From positions 1 through 59,580 of the IMG/VR virus record IMGVR_UViG_3300046167_000203: a stretch of 59,580 nucleotides of DNA; one strand, 5' to 3'. Position numbers and translations under genes: made by a program. The notes below the pieces were generated by a model, which had not been told where the DNA came from, made no database searches, and saw only the letters and a list, made by a program, of their open reading frames with translations. Each line of letters opens with the position of its first letter. Position 1 is the first letter of the stretch. Shown here in pieces: positions 49,002 through 57,347 of the stretch. Source of the stretch: a virus.

Positions 49002-49760
49002 CTATTTTGCTATGCTCCTCAAACTCTCCATCACTTTATCTATTGATGGTTCTTTATCGTTTAATCTTCTATATTGACAACGGAATTGCTTAGGACATCC
49101 CACTCTTATGTCTGCAAAATCTAAAGTAAATTTTCTGTTAGCACCCTCATAGATACAGGCTAATTTACCTTTATAGACTTTTTGTTTTTTCAATCGGCAG
49201 GTTGTTAGGACAGGGGGTTTTACAGTACCATTATTAATCTGTTGATTTCTGGTATAGTCTTTAGGTGCATTATACATTTTTCCTTTTGCATATGCCTTTA
49301 CAGTTACAACTAATGCACCAAAGATTAAGCCAACGGCTATACATGAGTAACCAACCCATTTAAGTATTTCCATTATTTCTTCTTGTTGTTTTCTAGCTTG
49401 AATTCTTTGCTGACGTTGTGCTTCTTTAGCTTGATTAATTCTGTCTGCTCTTTCAGAAATAATCTGATCCCATGTAGTAGGTCCAAATCTCATATTAATC
49501 ATGAACTTTAGCTCTTCACGGGACTCGTTTAACAAAGCTCTGTCAATAAAATCTGAAGCACTTGAATCAACTGAACCAAACTGTTCGGCTATAGACATGC
49601 CTCGACCAGACTTTTTATTCATTTCAGTCTCGCCTTGGAAAAACCCATCGATCTGTTTAGCTATGTCTTTAATATCGTTGCAAGTCCCAATGTTTTCCTT
49701 AATAAAGGAAACGCTTGCTTTAACTAAACTAATACCTGTGAGAATTTCTGCGACAACCAT
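49002..49760 (-). CDS. Membrane protein with coiled coil, 252 aa
   Basis: A long charged helix (ISERADRINQAKEAQRQQRIQARKQQEEIMEIL, about residues 100-133) leads into one membrane helix (WVGYSCIAVGLIFGALVVTVKA), then a Cys-containing basic domain. Similar proteins occur in the lysis region of marine phages. Role unknown; envelope location is likely. Confidence 0.72.
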   Translation of the reverse strand: MVVAEILTGISLVKASVSFIKENIGTCNDIKDIAKQIDGFFQGETEMNKKSGRGMSIAEQFGSVDSSASDFIDRALLNESREELKFMINMRFGPTTWDQIISERADRINQAKEAQRQQRIQARKQQEEIMEILKWVGYSCIAVGLIFGALVVTVKAYAKGKMYNAPKDYTRNQQINNGTVKPPVLTTCRLKKQKVYKGKLACIYEGANRKFTLDFADIRVGCPKQFRCQYRRLNDKEPSIDKVMESLRSIAK

Positions 49761-49764
49761 AACA

Positions 49765-49878
49765 CTATCTCGATCTGGTTGCCGCTTGTTTTGTTCTGAC
49801 AGATTTGATGTAACGTCTCCAACACCAGTTACCTATTTTTAAAATAACTTTAGCTATGTTAAACCAAACTGTACCCAT
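49765..49878 (-). CDS. Very small basic protein, 37 aa
   Basis: Reads MGTVWFNIAKVILKIGNWCW then a Arg/Lys tail; a single amphipathic or membrane helix. Fills the gap between the amidase and the 252-aa gene and has AAAGGGTTACTAATC upstream. Short length keeps confidence low. Confidence 0.45.
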   Translation of the reverse strand: MGTVWFNIAKVILKIGNWCWRRYIKSVRTKQAATRSR

Positions 49879-49880
49879 GA

Positions 49881-49940
49881 TTAGTAACCCTTTTTCTTTA
49901 TAGGCTTCTTAATTTTTTTAGTGCCTTTCATCTTCATCAT
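49881..49940 (-). CDS. Possible 19-aa Lys-rich peptide
   Basis: MMKMKGTKKIKKPIKKKGY, ten lysines of 19, between amidase and the 37-aa gene. Lys-rich micro-peptides would fit this basic-protein cluster, but so short a frame may be chance. Confidence 0.3.
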   Translation of the reverse strand: MMKMKGTKKIKKPIKKKGY

Positions 49941-49941
49941 T

Positions 49942-50403
49942 TTAAGTCTCCGATTTTACAAAGTTAGGTGAGTTGTCTTCTGCCCCATGCCACCATTCAA
50001 GTACATTAAATGACGGACATTCTTTAGTTACATTAGGTAAATCTTTATGACCCATTGGTTGTGCCCATTCGTATTGAGCCATGAGATCCTCAACTACTTC
50101 TTTTAGTGAAGACATCTGAGCATCTGTGAAATTGTTTTCAGCTTTGTTATCTTTGCCTTTACCACCAACCAGACAGACACCAACACTAACGCTGTTGAAA
50201 CCTGCTGCATGTGCTCCAGACACGTTCAAGTCTCTGCCATCTTCAACAGTTCCGTCACGTCTGATAACTTTATGATAGCCAATGTCTGACCATCCTCTTT
50301 CTTCAACGTGCCATTTTCTAATGTCTTCGGCACCTATATCCATGTCCTCATATGTGTCTGCACAATGTATGACAATGTGAGTGGTTGAAGTTCTCATCTT
50401 CAT
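49942..50403 (-). CDS. N-acetylmuramoyl-L-alanine amidase (T7 lysozyme type), 153 aa
   Basis: Endolysin that cuts the amide bond of peptidoglycan. Zinc ligands His13 (IVIHC), His119 (GHKDLPN) and Cys129 (KECPSF), with Tyr43 and Lys127 as the catalytic pair; T7 lysozyme uses His17, His122, Cys130, Tyr46 and Lys128. Length equals T7 lysozyme (151 aa). No signal peptide, so it depends on the holin. ATG directly follows the upstream TAA, with GGAG before it. Confidence 0.95.
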   Translation of the reverse strand: MKMRTSTTHIVIHCADTYEDMDIGAEDIRKWHVEERGWSDIGYHKVIRRDGTVEDGRDLNVSGAHAAGFNSVSVGVCLVGGKGKDNKAENNFTDAQMSSLKEVVEDLMAQYEWAQPMGHKDLPNVTKECPSFNVLEWWHGAEDNSPNFVKSET

Positions 50404-50694
50404 TTAACATCTCCATCTTTTTCTTGCTTGTCGTAAACGACTGTTAGGGTTCTTCGCTGCTTTAGGGAACTTCTTCATTTGTCCCGCACTTCTTGCACAG
50501 TATGACTTTCTTCTCTTAGCGGCTGTGCTTCCTTTTTTAACTTTGCCTGTAACGGCAGTCTTTAACTTAGACCCAGGATTATCCCTGCGGTATTTAGCCA
50601 CACCCTTTTTTGTCATACCCGCACCATCTTTGGTCTTACGTTTATGACCACCACCAATAGTGTGACCTTTCATTGTTCCTTTTTTCTTAGCCAT
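50404..50694 (-). CDS. Very basic protein (DUF6321-like), 96 aa
   Basis: Contains GAGMTKKGVAKYRRDNPGSKLKTAVT, RRKSYCARSAGQMKKF and PNSRLRQARKRWRC, blocks I associate with DUF6321 phage proteins. Strongly cationic with two Cys; may condense or bind DNA. Stop is followed directly by the amidase ATG; its start overlaps the upstream gene by 8 bases. Confidence 0.72.
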   Translation of the reverse strand: MAKKKGTMKGHTIGGGHKRKTKDGAGMTKKGVAKYRRDNPGSKLKTAVTGKVKKGSTAAKRRKSYCARSAGQMKKFPKAAKNPNSRLRQARKRWRC

Positions 50695-50920
50695 GCTTTG
50701 ATATCAAGTTGTCTAACTTGTCCTCTAATCTATGCAAGGTCTCAAAGATACGAGTTGATTGATCTCTTAAATCATCTTTGGTTGCATAGGTTTCTCGTGT
50801 CTGATTTAAAAGTATTTGGACACGATTTAATTCATTAACAGTTTTGTTAAAGATCCAACCAAATGGAACTAGAACCATTGTTAAAATTACATTCCAAAAT
50901 AACATTGCATCTATTTCCAT
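50687..50920 (-). CDS. Membrane protein with coiled coil, 77 aa
   Basis: N-terminal membrane helix (MLFWNVILTMVLVPFGWIF) and then a charged heptad helix (NELNRVQILLNQTRETYATKDDLRDQSTRIFETLHRLEDKLDNL). Small proteins with a membrane anchor and coiled coil stand before the endolysin in many marine phages and may be holin or spanin parts. First gene of the lysis cluster. Confidence 0.7.
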   Translation of the reverse strand: MEIDAMLFWNVILTMVLVPFGWIFNKTVNELNRVQILLNQTRETYATKDDLRDQSTRIFETLHRLEDKLDNLISKHG

Positions 50921-50993
50921 TATCTACCTTCTTATTTGTTGTCTTATTGTAACATAAAAGTCTATGTCTGTGTCTGGCTTTAGTTAAATTTTT
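50921..50993 (-). promoter_or_regulatory. Promoter-like gap before the lysis cluster
   Basis: Contains GTCTATGTCTGTGTCTGGC (50952-50970), the recurrent operator-type word, and TACAAT on the minus strand (50944-50949). A -35 box is not clear. Position fits separate control of lysis. Confidence 0.4.
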
Positions 50994-51509
50994 TTAACCT
51001 TTTATTTCCATTAAAGTCATCATTGCATTTCGTATTGTCATTCCATTTCCAAATTGATATCTTGATTGTAAATTATATGTAACTGCTGACGTTGAGTTAG
51101 GTGAATCTAAAAAAGATATATTGTGGTCGATTGCTTGATATTTAGTAGAGCTGACATTATCTCTTTGATAAAAAAAGTTATTTCCTGCTATGTGAGTAGA
51201 ACCTCTTAATAATCTACTTGAACTTTGTGGTCCATCATATGATGTTCCAGAAGTTATATAACAATTTATAGAAGCAATAATTAATATATTAGATGAAGTG
51301 CTTGATGGTGTAATTGCTTGCGAAACAAATGTTGTAAAAGCAGTTGAGCCACTAGTAGATCCGCTTGTAATGTTATTGTTATTGTGAATTGTTTGTAAGA
51401 CCATACCATCAGAAAACAAATTTGAAGGCATTTTACCCATTGGTATTGTAGGTAAATTAGCACTTGGAAGAGTTGGCTGACCAGTAAAATTCAATTTCGT
51501 TAATGCCAT
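50994..51509 (-). CDS. Tail-tip/adhesin paralogue D, 171 aa
   Basis: One of four similar proteins in this block: a short N-terminal strand (ALTKLNFTGQPTLPSANLP), a QTIHNNNNITSGSTSGSTAF beta start, an ITPSSTSSNILI strand present in all copies, and a C-terminal LMEIKG end. Last member before the lysis genes and the most diverged. Host-contact role inferred from neighbours. Confidence 0.75.
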   Translation of the reverse strand: MALTKLNFTGQPTLPSANLPTIPMGKMPSNLFSDGMVLQTIHNNNNITSGSTSGSTAFTTFVSQAITPSSTSSNILIIASINCYITSGTSYDGPQSSSRLLRGSTHIAGNNFFYQRDNVSSTKYQAIDHNISFLDSPNSTSAVTYNLQSRYQFGNGMTIRNAMMTLMEIKG

Positions 51510-51520
51510 ATTATGGTTCC

Positions 51521-51925
51521 TTAGCTTGGTTTAGTTGGAAAAGTCACATTCCCTAATACACCATCAGTTAAAGTTGGACTTGCACCTGAAGGTAAATCTC
51601 TTAACGATTGTCTGTACGATGCCATATCATCTGCCATTGTGACATCAGATAAAGCATAAAAATCAGTGTCAGCTAATAAAGCATCTCTCTGTTTTCTTAA
51701 CTCAACCATTGGCTCTGCATTTGTCAATTCAGTAACCTTTGCGGAAACTGCACTCCATGTAGTACCAAAGTCTGATGGATTGGAACTGAGAATACCTGAG
51801 CCATTCTCATCTGTCCCAGTGACTTTTTTAAATTGAGCATTGAATTCTGCTTCAGACGTTGGGTTGCCTGACAGTGACCATTCATCAATATTCAATGCCA
51901 TCAAAGCATCTGTTACATTTGCCAT
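51521..51925 (-). CDS. Tail fibre assembly-type protein, 134 aa
   Basis: The end PMVELRKQRDALLADTDFYALSDVTMADDMASYRQSLRDLP followed by VTFPTKP is the signature of phage tail-assembly chaperones (LRxxRdxLLxxTDwy...YRqxLRdlP). Located among the tail-tip paralogues. Helps fold or mount a fibre; a minor tail protein is the alternative. Confidence 0.75.
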   Translation of the reverse strand: MANVTDALMALNIDEWSLSGNPTSEAEFNAQFKKVTGTDENGSGILSSNPSDFGTTWSAVSAKVTELTNAEPMVELRKQRDALLADTDFYALSDVTMADDMASYRQSLRDLPSGASPTLTDGVLGNVTFPTKPS

Positions 51926-51962
51926 TTTATTTTCCTTTCTAAAAAATGTTTATGACTTAAAA

Positions 51963-52460
51963 TTATCCTGCTATCTCTGTTGCTGTAAAAAATAACCCAG
52001 TTTCAGGTCTATTCAATTGAACTTGATTACTGTTTCCAGTTCTAAAATAAATAGTGTAAGTGACTTGACTTGTTGTGCTAGGACTATCTAAAATCTCCAT
52101 TGAACCATTACCATATCTATTTTGTCCATTATCATTATGAACGTAAAATAGAGTACTTGCATTTCCAACACCTAAATTAGTGCTTCCTCTATAAATAGTT
52201 GCATAAATATCATCATTTCGTATCATATAAAATCCACCTATATTTGCTCTTAAAAGAACTTTAGATGAAGTAGCTACTGGAGTTATATTTATAGCAATAC
52301 CAGAGGTTACATAAGATGTACTTGTAGTTGCTACTGATACAGCAGAATTAGTTTGTATTACTTGCAATACACTTCCAGTAACATTTAAACCTAAATCGGA
52401 TGCTTTTGGGACAGAATCATTTACTTTTTTTATTGTATCTACTTTAAGAATTGATGCCAT
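51963..52460 (-). CDS. Tail-tip/adhesin paralogue C, 165 aa
   Basis: Starts MASILKVDTIKK, the short N-terminal anchor seen in small tail-fibre tips of marine phages, followed by VLQVIQTNSAVSVATTSTSYVTSGIAINITP and a VTYTIYFRTGNSNQVQLNRP strand set ending TATEIAG. Same fold pattern as the two upstream copies. Confidence 0.78.
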   Translation of the reverse strand: MASILKVDTIKKVNDSVPKASDLGLNVTGSVLQVIQTNSAVSVATTSTSYVTSGIAINITPVATSSKVLLRANIGGFYMIRNDDIYATIYRGSTNLGVGNASTLFYVHNDNGQNRYGNGSMEILDSPSTTSQVTYTIYFRTGNSNQVQLNRPETGLFFTATEIAG

Positions 52461-52461
52461 A

Positions 52462-53007
52462 TTAACCTCCTATCTCTGTGGCTGATATGAAGCTAATACC
52501 TCTTTCATGTGAAGTATTGTCTATATCATCTCGTGTCCTATTAACATAAATCTGATAAGAACCAATTGTAAGAACCCCAACCTTGTAAGTAATTTGACTA
52601 GTTGTTGCAGGTGAATCAAAATAACTATAACTAGCTTTCTCAGCAGTACTACCATTATTAGCAACATCAATACTAATTGTTGATATTGAAATACCACATG
52701 TTCTGTTTCCTGATTGTACATGGGCTAATTTAGTAGAATCTCTATAAAAAAACCAAACAGCATTATAAGCTGCTGCTTGATTACTCCACTCGTGAAATAT
52801 ATGAGTGTCTAATTTAATTATAGATGATGTGCTTTTAGGTGTTATATTTACTGTTAAAACATCTATAACTGTATCTGTATTGGAAGATAAACTATAATTA
52901 GTTGTGTCAACATATTGTGTGAAAGGCATTTGCAACACAGCACCAGTAATATAAGGAGTGTCAGTACCTGCGGCATTTGTTATTGTGTCTACAGCTAAAG
53001 TGCTCAT
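52462..53007 (-). CDS. Tail-tip/adhesin paralogue B, 181 aa
   Basis: Starts MSTLAVDTITNAAGTDTPYI and ends ISATEIGG; shares VNITPKSTSSIIKLDTHIF and ITYKVGVL strands with the neighbours. Overlaps paralogue A by 4 bases (ATGA). Diverged interior loops between conserved strands point to selection on receptor contacts. Confidence 0.78.
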   Translation of the reverse strand: MSTLAVDTITNAAGTDTPYITGAVLQMPFTQYVDTTNYSLSSNTDTVIDVLTVNITPKSTSSIIKLDTHIFHEWSNQAAAYNAVWFFYRDSTKLAHVQSGNRTCGISISTISIDVANNGSTAEKASYSYFDSPATTSQITYKVGVLTIGSYQIYVNRTRDDIDNTSHERGISFISATEIGG

Positions 53008-53543
53008 TGTGCTATCTCCATTGCGGTAAAAGTACTAAGTCTAGTATAATTTAAAAAATATGCGGGGTCAGTACCAGTACTTTTTCCCCACAAAGAATAA
53101 GTTCTTGAAGTGGTAGAACCAACAACATCAGTTAAAAAATTTATACTTTGTATGGATTCAAAACTACTTCCACCTGCATTATACATCCCACCAAATCCAT
53201 TAGATAAAGAGGTTACAAAGGCTGAATCAGCACTACTATAAATATTTAAAGCTACTTGACCTCCATTAACAATCGTAAGAAACACATTTAATGTTAATAA
53301 TATTTTACTAGTAGATGATGTAGGAGTTATACTTACTGAAAATCCAGTATTAAGAAAATTGTTAGAACTAGTATTGACCAGACTGTTTGACGTGTTTTGA
53401 ATAACTTGCATCACCATTCCTGGAGCAACTAAAGAACCTTGATCTGTTGCTATAATTTTTTGACCAGATCCTAATAAAACTTGATTTGTATTTGCACCAG
53501 AGGTTGGACCTTGTAAATTTTGTACTTGTAAAGTTGATGTCAT
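53004..53543 (-). CDS. Tail-tip/adhesin paralogue A, 179 aa
   Basis: Starts MTSTLQVQNLQGPTSGANTNQVLL, has GMVMQVIQNTSNSLVNTSSNNFLNTGFSVSITPTSSTSKILLTL, the best example of the shared core, and ends FTAMEIAQ. Starts right after the stop of the 157-aa gene. Confidence 0.78.
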   Translation of the reverse strand: MTSTLQVQNLQGPTSGANTNQVLLGSGQKIIATDQGSLVAPGMVMQVIQNTSNSLVNTSSNNFLNTGFSVSITPTSSTSKILLTLNVFLTIVNGGQVALNIYSSADSAFVTSLSNGFGGMYNAGGSSFESIQSINFLTDVVGSTTSRTYSLWGKSTGTDPAYFLNYTRLSTFTAMEIAQ

Positions 53544-54017
53544 TTAAACCACCGTAAATGTTCCATTAACAACAATTGTCACGGAGTTGCTAATTGTGAT
53601 AGGACCCGCCACGAAAGCATTAGATCCAGAAGCTATTGTATGTGAACTCGATATTGTATTTGTATTTACTCTTATAGGAGTAGAACTTAATGCTACACTG
53701 TCTGCCAATTTGTTAGCATTTATTGTGCCGTCAGACACAGTCTGAGCAATACCAGTTTCTCCCATTGATATAATGTAATCTATTACATCTGTGCCATTCA
53801 CAAGTGCAGAAGTAAATGTGATTGTTGCATTGTTGAGATTGTAACTTGTGTTCGGACTTTGAGTAACACCATTGACAGAAACTATTAATGCCTCTGGTTG
53901 TGGCGGTATAAAGTCAGTACCATTAAACTGAAGAGTATAAGAAGCACTACCATTTGGTGTGATAGAATCTAACTTTCTAAATTGTCCTGATAAAGGTTGT
54001 GTTCCAAGTATTGCCAT
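53544..54017 (-). CDS. Tail fibre protein, 157 aa
   Basis: Contains a DSITPNGSASYTLQFNGTDFIPPQPEALIVSVNGVTQSPNTSYNL part that matches the N-terminal adaptor domain of marine phage tail fibres (also seen in the 322-aa protein, TDYTLSNAVTNANDLAVFLNNV), and a DGTINANKLAD strand-turn. Ends in a small beta domain. Likely connects tips to the tail. Confidence 0.75.
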   Translation of the reverse strand: MAILGTQPLSGQFRKLDSITPNGSASYTLQFNGTDFIPPQPEALIVSVNGVTQSPNTSYNLNNATITFTSALVNGTDVIDYIISMGETGIAQTVSDGTINANKLADSVALSSTPIRVNTNTISSSHTIASGSNAFVAGPITISNSVTIVVNGTFTVV

Positions 54018-54020
54018 CTC

Positions 54021-54428
54021 TTAATCTCCATCACTAGGTGGGTTACTAAGGTCTGCTTCTTTTGTAACCTCAACCCATGACTTTGTATCTTCATCCCAAC
54101 AAGCTACTTTACCTTCGGGGTATGCAACAGGTGGTCTCCATTGATATGTCGCCTTATCTAATATCCAACTCTCATATGGACTTTCGCAATAAAAAGCATC
54201 TGCCTCACTATCATAATTATAGCCAACTGCTGCATAATTCATTCTTAGTGCTTTTGTTTGATCGTCAGAAAGAATACCACCCTGATTGGGAGCAAGGTGC
54301 TTACCACCAACGGTGTTGTAAGATGTTTTAATCCATTCATCTTTATCTTCTAATGTTTGTATGTAATCATACTTTGCAACAATAACGTCTGTTACAATTC
54401 CATCTTTTACTTTTGCATAATGACCCAT
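54021..54428 (-). CDS. Tail-region protein with viral 'VIVA' start, 135 aa
   Basis: MGHYAKVKDGIVTDVIVAKYDYIQTLED and MNYAAVGYNYDSEADAFYCESPYESWILD are the pattern of small cyanophage and marine phage structural proteins (A.V.dgiV..VIVA). No known activity. Inside the tail-fibre operon. Confidence 0.75.
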   Translation of the reverse strand: MGHYAKVKDGIVTDVIVAKYDYIQTLEDKDEWIKTSYNTVGGKHLAPNQGGILSDDQTKALRMNYAAVGYNYDSEADAFYCESPYESWILDKATYQWRPPVAYPEGKVACWDEDTKSWVEVTKEADLSNPPSDGD

Positions 54429-54436
54429 TTTAAAAC

Positions 54437-55681
54437 CTATAATTCATATCTAAAAATTACGACACCACTTCCACCTGCATAACCTGCAATACCTGCTTTT
54501 GGTCCCCAACCACCTTCGCCAATATGAGCAGTTCCATTTCTACCTGTGTTACCATGATATGTTCCGTTACCACCTTTTCCACCTGCTGAGTAAGTTACAT
54601 TTGTTGATCCGTCGACTATATTAGATGTAAGACCTGCACCTCCACCTGCTCCAGAATTTGTCCAAGCTGCATTACCACCTGCTGCTGAAAATCCACCACC
54701 ACCTGCTGCACCATTATCGTTTTGGTTCAAATTACCAACATAACCACCTATGTTTCCTTGACCTACAATTAATCTACCACCTGCGGATCCGTTTCGTGGG
54801 TTTCCCCCACCACCATTACCACCTGTTAAACCTCCTGCGTGTGATCCATAGCCACCTCTATTACCACCTTTTAAAGTTCCACCATTAAAATGTGTAGTAC
54901 CTAAGTCACCTTGAAAAGTAGATGGTAAAACTGTATCTCCACCAGTTCCGTGTTGAGCAGCACCTGCACCAACAGTTATTGTATAAGAACCTGCTGTAAT
55001 TGAAGATATAGTGTATGATCCAGTAGAGCCACCTCCACCTCCGCCACCTCCACCACCTCCGTAACCATAAGCACCAGATCCCGCTCCACCTGCACAAGCA
55101 ATACATGTAACATTTGATAGAGTTAGTCCTGATGGTACGGTGAGGGTACCTGATGAAGTAAATTTGTGTACTTTGTAGTTTGTTCCACCTGATGAATATG
55201 TTGTAACTGTTCCACCATTTGCAACCCCACCAACTGTAAGGCTTTGAGTAGTGGGTGATGCTGTATTACCAACATCATTATTTTCTATAGAAATAATTAC
55301 TGTTGTACCTATTGATTGACTTTGAACACCTGATGGTGCTGTTGTAGAGGCAGAACCACTAGATACTGAAACGCCATTAGTTCTAGCAATTTCTGTGGTG
55401 CCTACTTTATAAACCACATTAATTGTACTTGTAGTACTCGAAACTGTAAGAGTTAATGTTGTTGCAGTTCCTGTTGTAAGATTACCAGACACAGCACTTA
55501 AAACTGGAATCAAATGAGTCTGCAACCAAGCTGAACCATTCCAAAATTCTATGGATGATAAGGTAGTATTAAATCTAAAATTTCCTGCAATTGGATTACT
55601 TGGTCTTTCAGCGGTTGTCCCTTGAGGTAGTGTAATTCCTTGATCAGGTAGTGACCCATGTACTATTTTTGATAAAGGCAT
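54437..55681 (-). CDS. Gly-rich tail fibre/adhesin, 414 aa
   Basis: N-terminal tail-attachment part (QGTTAERPSNPIAGNFRFNTTLSSIEFWNGSAW), a beta-sandwich region with Ser/Thr repeats, then a glycine-rich end with GGGGGGGGGGG and repeated GGNGG and GAGGG blocks. Such Gly-rich segments form polyglycine helices in phage adhesin tips that touch the host. Likely receptor-binding part. Confidence 0.8.
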   Translation of the reverse strand: MPLSKIVHGSLPDQGITLPQGTTAERPSNPIAGNFRFNTTLSSIEFWNGSAWLQTHLIPVLSAVSGNLTTGTATTLTLTVSSTTSTINVVYKVGTTEIARTNGVSVSSGSASTTAPSGVQSQSIGTTVIISIENNDVGNTASPTTQSLTVGGVANGGTVTTYSSGGTNYKVHKFTSSGTLTVPSGLTLSNVTCIACAGGAGSGAYGYGGGGGGGGGGGSTGSYTISSITAGSYTITVGAGAAQHGTGGDTVLPSTFQGDLGTTHFNGGTLKGGNRGGYGSHAGGLTGGNGGGGNPRNGSAGGRLIVGQGNIGGYVGNLNQNDNGAAGGGGFSAAGGNAAWTNSGAGGGAGLTSNIVDGSTNVTYSAGGKGGNGTYHGNTGRNGTAHIGEGGWGPKAGIAGYAGGSGVVIFRYEL

Positions 55682-55684
55682 AAC

Positions 55685-56017
55685 TTACTCCGTTTCTTTT
55701 GGATTGTCTGTTTTAACTTGAGCAATTCTTGCTTTCCAAGTGTCCAATCCATTTTCATATATTTCATCTAATTGACTCTCCCAAGAACCATATTCAGATT
55801 TTCTTGTTTCAATTATTACTTCATTAGCTTCAGCAAGGTTGGCTACTGTTTCATAAGAAGTTATTTGGTCATCAGTAGGTTTAGTTATATCTAAATTCCA
55901 TTCAGCTATGTATGCACCTTGACCTATATCTTCTAAGATAACATCAGTTAAAAAATTAACTTCATTAACACCATTTGCTTTTGCATATTCTTTTATTTTT
56001 GAATATAATTCTGCCAT
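55685..56017 (-). CDS. Tail fibre assembly chaperone-like, 110 aa
   Basis: The end YGSWESQLDEIYENGLDTWKARIAQVKTDNPK matches phage tail-assembly chaperones (YxSWxxQLDxIyxxGxxxWxxxIxxVKxxyPK). Placed between two large fibre genes. ATG 56017 follows AGGAAAATAAA. Confidence 0.78.
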   Translation of the reverse strand: MAELYSKIKEYAKANGVNEVNFLTDVILEDIGQGAYIAEWNLDITKPTDDQITSYETVANLAEANEVIIETRKSEYGSWESQLDEIYENGLDTWKARIAQVKTDNPKETE

Positions 56018-56026
56018 TTTATTTTC

Positions 56027-56995
56027 CTATTCTAAAATCCTAAAGGCACCAAAGGTGTTATAATAATTTGCTCTTTGTACAGAAGTAGTTCCAGTTCCTG
56101 CATAAATCCAAGGCTCTACATAATCACTAGTGCCATTAAAATCTATTATGCCACCACAAAACCCTGAACCAGTTTGTGAGCCATCATGTACGTTCATAAC
56201 CCAAGTTGAATTATTTTTACGGATAGCAACATAAAAGTGTGTAGTGCCTGATGTACCTACTCCCTCAAAATAACAGTAATACTTACCTGCTACAGTTGGT
56301 GTAAATCTACTATTAGCAAACATATTGTCTGTATCAAGTAGCACAGTTCCCATAGTTACTTTAGTCCAAGTACTTGCACTTAGAGATTGATTACTAACAG
56401 CAGGGTCAGGAGTTGCTGCAAAAGCAGGAGTCATTGATGAACTAGGAGTATCAGCAAATGATAAATTACCAGAAGCATCTGTAATTAATATTTTATTTGC
56501 TTGAGGTGCAGTTGGCGGAAAAGTCAATGTATAAGATTGACCTGCACCATGATTAGGTGATTTTAATTTAATGCCATGACTATTTTGTGAACAATTTAAT
56601 TGTAGTGTACCGTCTGTAGTTCCATCACCTTTAATCTGTAATCCTGCAACGGAAGATGTGCTAACAAAATTTGTCTTTGCACTTGTGATAGAATCATTAG
56701 CAATTTGTGATGTGCCTACAGATCCATCTGGGGGATTAGACGTTTGAATAGCTTGACCAAGAAATATGACATAAAAATTATCACTGGATTGTATTGCACC
56801 TGTCATTGATAATGTTGTACCACTAGCAGTATATGCTTCTGTGGGCTCTTGTCTTACATTATTTAAAAAGACTGCAAGGTCATTGGCATTAGTTACTGCA
56901 TTACTAAGTGTATAATCTGTACCGCCATTACCTGTAATATCTTGTTTAGCTAGACTAGTAAATGAGGCACTAGGTACGCTTCCTATGTATGGCAT
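56027..56995 (-). CDS. Tail fibre protein, 322 aa
   Basis: N-terminal adaptor (VPSASFTSLAKQDITGNGGTDYTLSNAVTNANDLAVFLNNVRQEP), a DGSVGTSQIANDSITSAKT stalk, an autocleavage-free beta segment, and a C-terminal jelly-roll-like part (ANSRFTPTVAGKYYCYFEGVG), as in C1q-type tips of marine phage fibres. Binds the tail at one end and the cell at the other, by analogy. Confidence 0.8.
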   Translation of the reverse strand: MPYIGSVPSASFTSLAKQDITGNGGTDYTLSNAVTNANDLAVFLNNVRQEPTEAYTASGTTLSMTGAIQSSDNFYVIFLGQAIQTSNPPDGSVGTSQIANDSITSAKTNFVSTSSVAGLQIKGDGTTDGTLQLNCSQNSHGIKLKSPNHGAGQSYTLTFPPTAPQANKILITDASGNLSFADTPSSSMTPAFAATPDPAVSNQSLSASTWTKVTMGTVLLDTDNMFANSRFTPTVAGKYYCYFEGVGTSGTTHFYVAIRKNNSTWVMNVHDGSQTGSGFCGGIIDFNGTSDYVEPWIYAGTGTTSVQRANYYNTFGAFRILE

Positions 56996-57004
56996 ATTAT
57001 CTCC

Positions 57005-57331
57005 TTACGCACTAATTGCATCTACGGCAGACACCCAGACATCTAATCCTGCTGTTACTGAACAAGTAACTTTAAGAGCATCACCTGATTGCATGACTTG
57101 TTTAGCACCACCATCTAAAACCTGGAGTGATGATCCAACTGGAATAGGGGCACTAGACACAATCGTAATATCACTCGTTCCGTCATTTATAACTACAGTT
57201 GCTGTGACTTGAGTAGATGCTACATTAGCAACGGATATACCTATAAGAGTGTCATTACTATTTGCCGTTACAACAGTAACTGGACTTGTACCCACTGCGT
57301 TTGCTGTATATCTTCTAAAATCTTGAGCCAT
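57005..57331 (-). CDS. Small beta-sandwich tail protein, 108 aa
   Basis: Reads as one Ig-like beta domain (SNDTLIGISVANVASTQVTATVVINDG; SSLQVLDGGAKQVMQSGDALKVTCSV). Proteins of this pattern are found beside fibre genes in marine podophages. Possible tail or capsid decoration. Confidence 0.75.
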   Translation of the reverse strand: MAQDFRRYTANAVGTSPVTVVTANSNDTLIGISVANVASTQVTATVVINDGTSDITIVSSAPIPVGSSLQVLDGGAKQVMQSGDALKVTCSVTAGLDVWVSAVDAISA

Positions 57332-57347
57332 AATTTTATTCCTTTAA

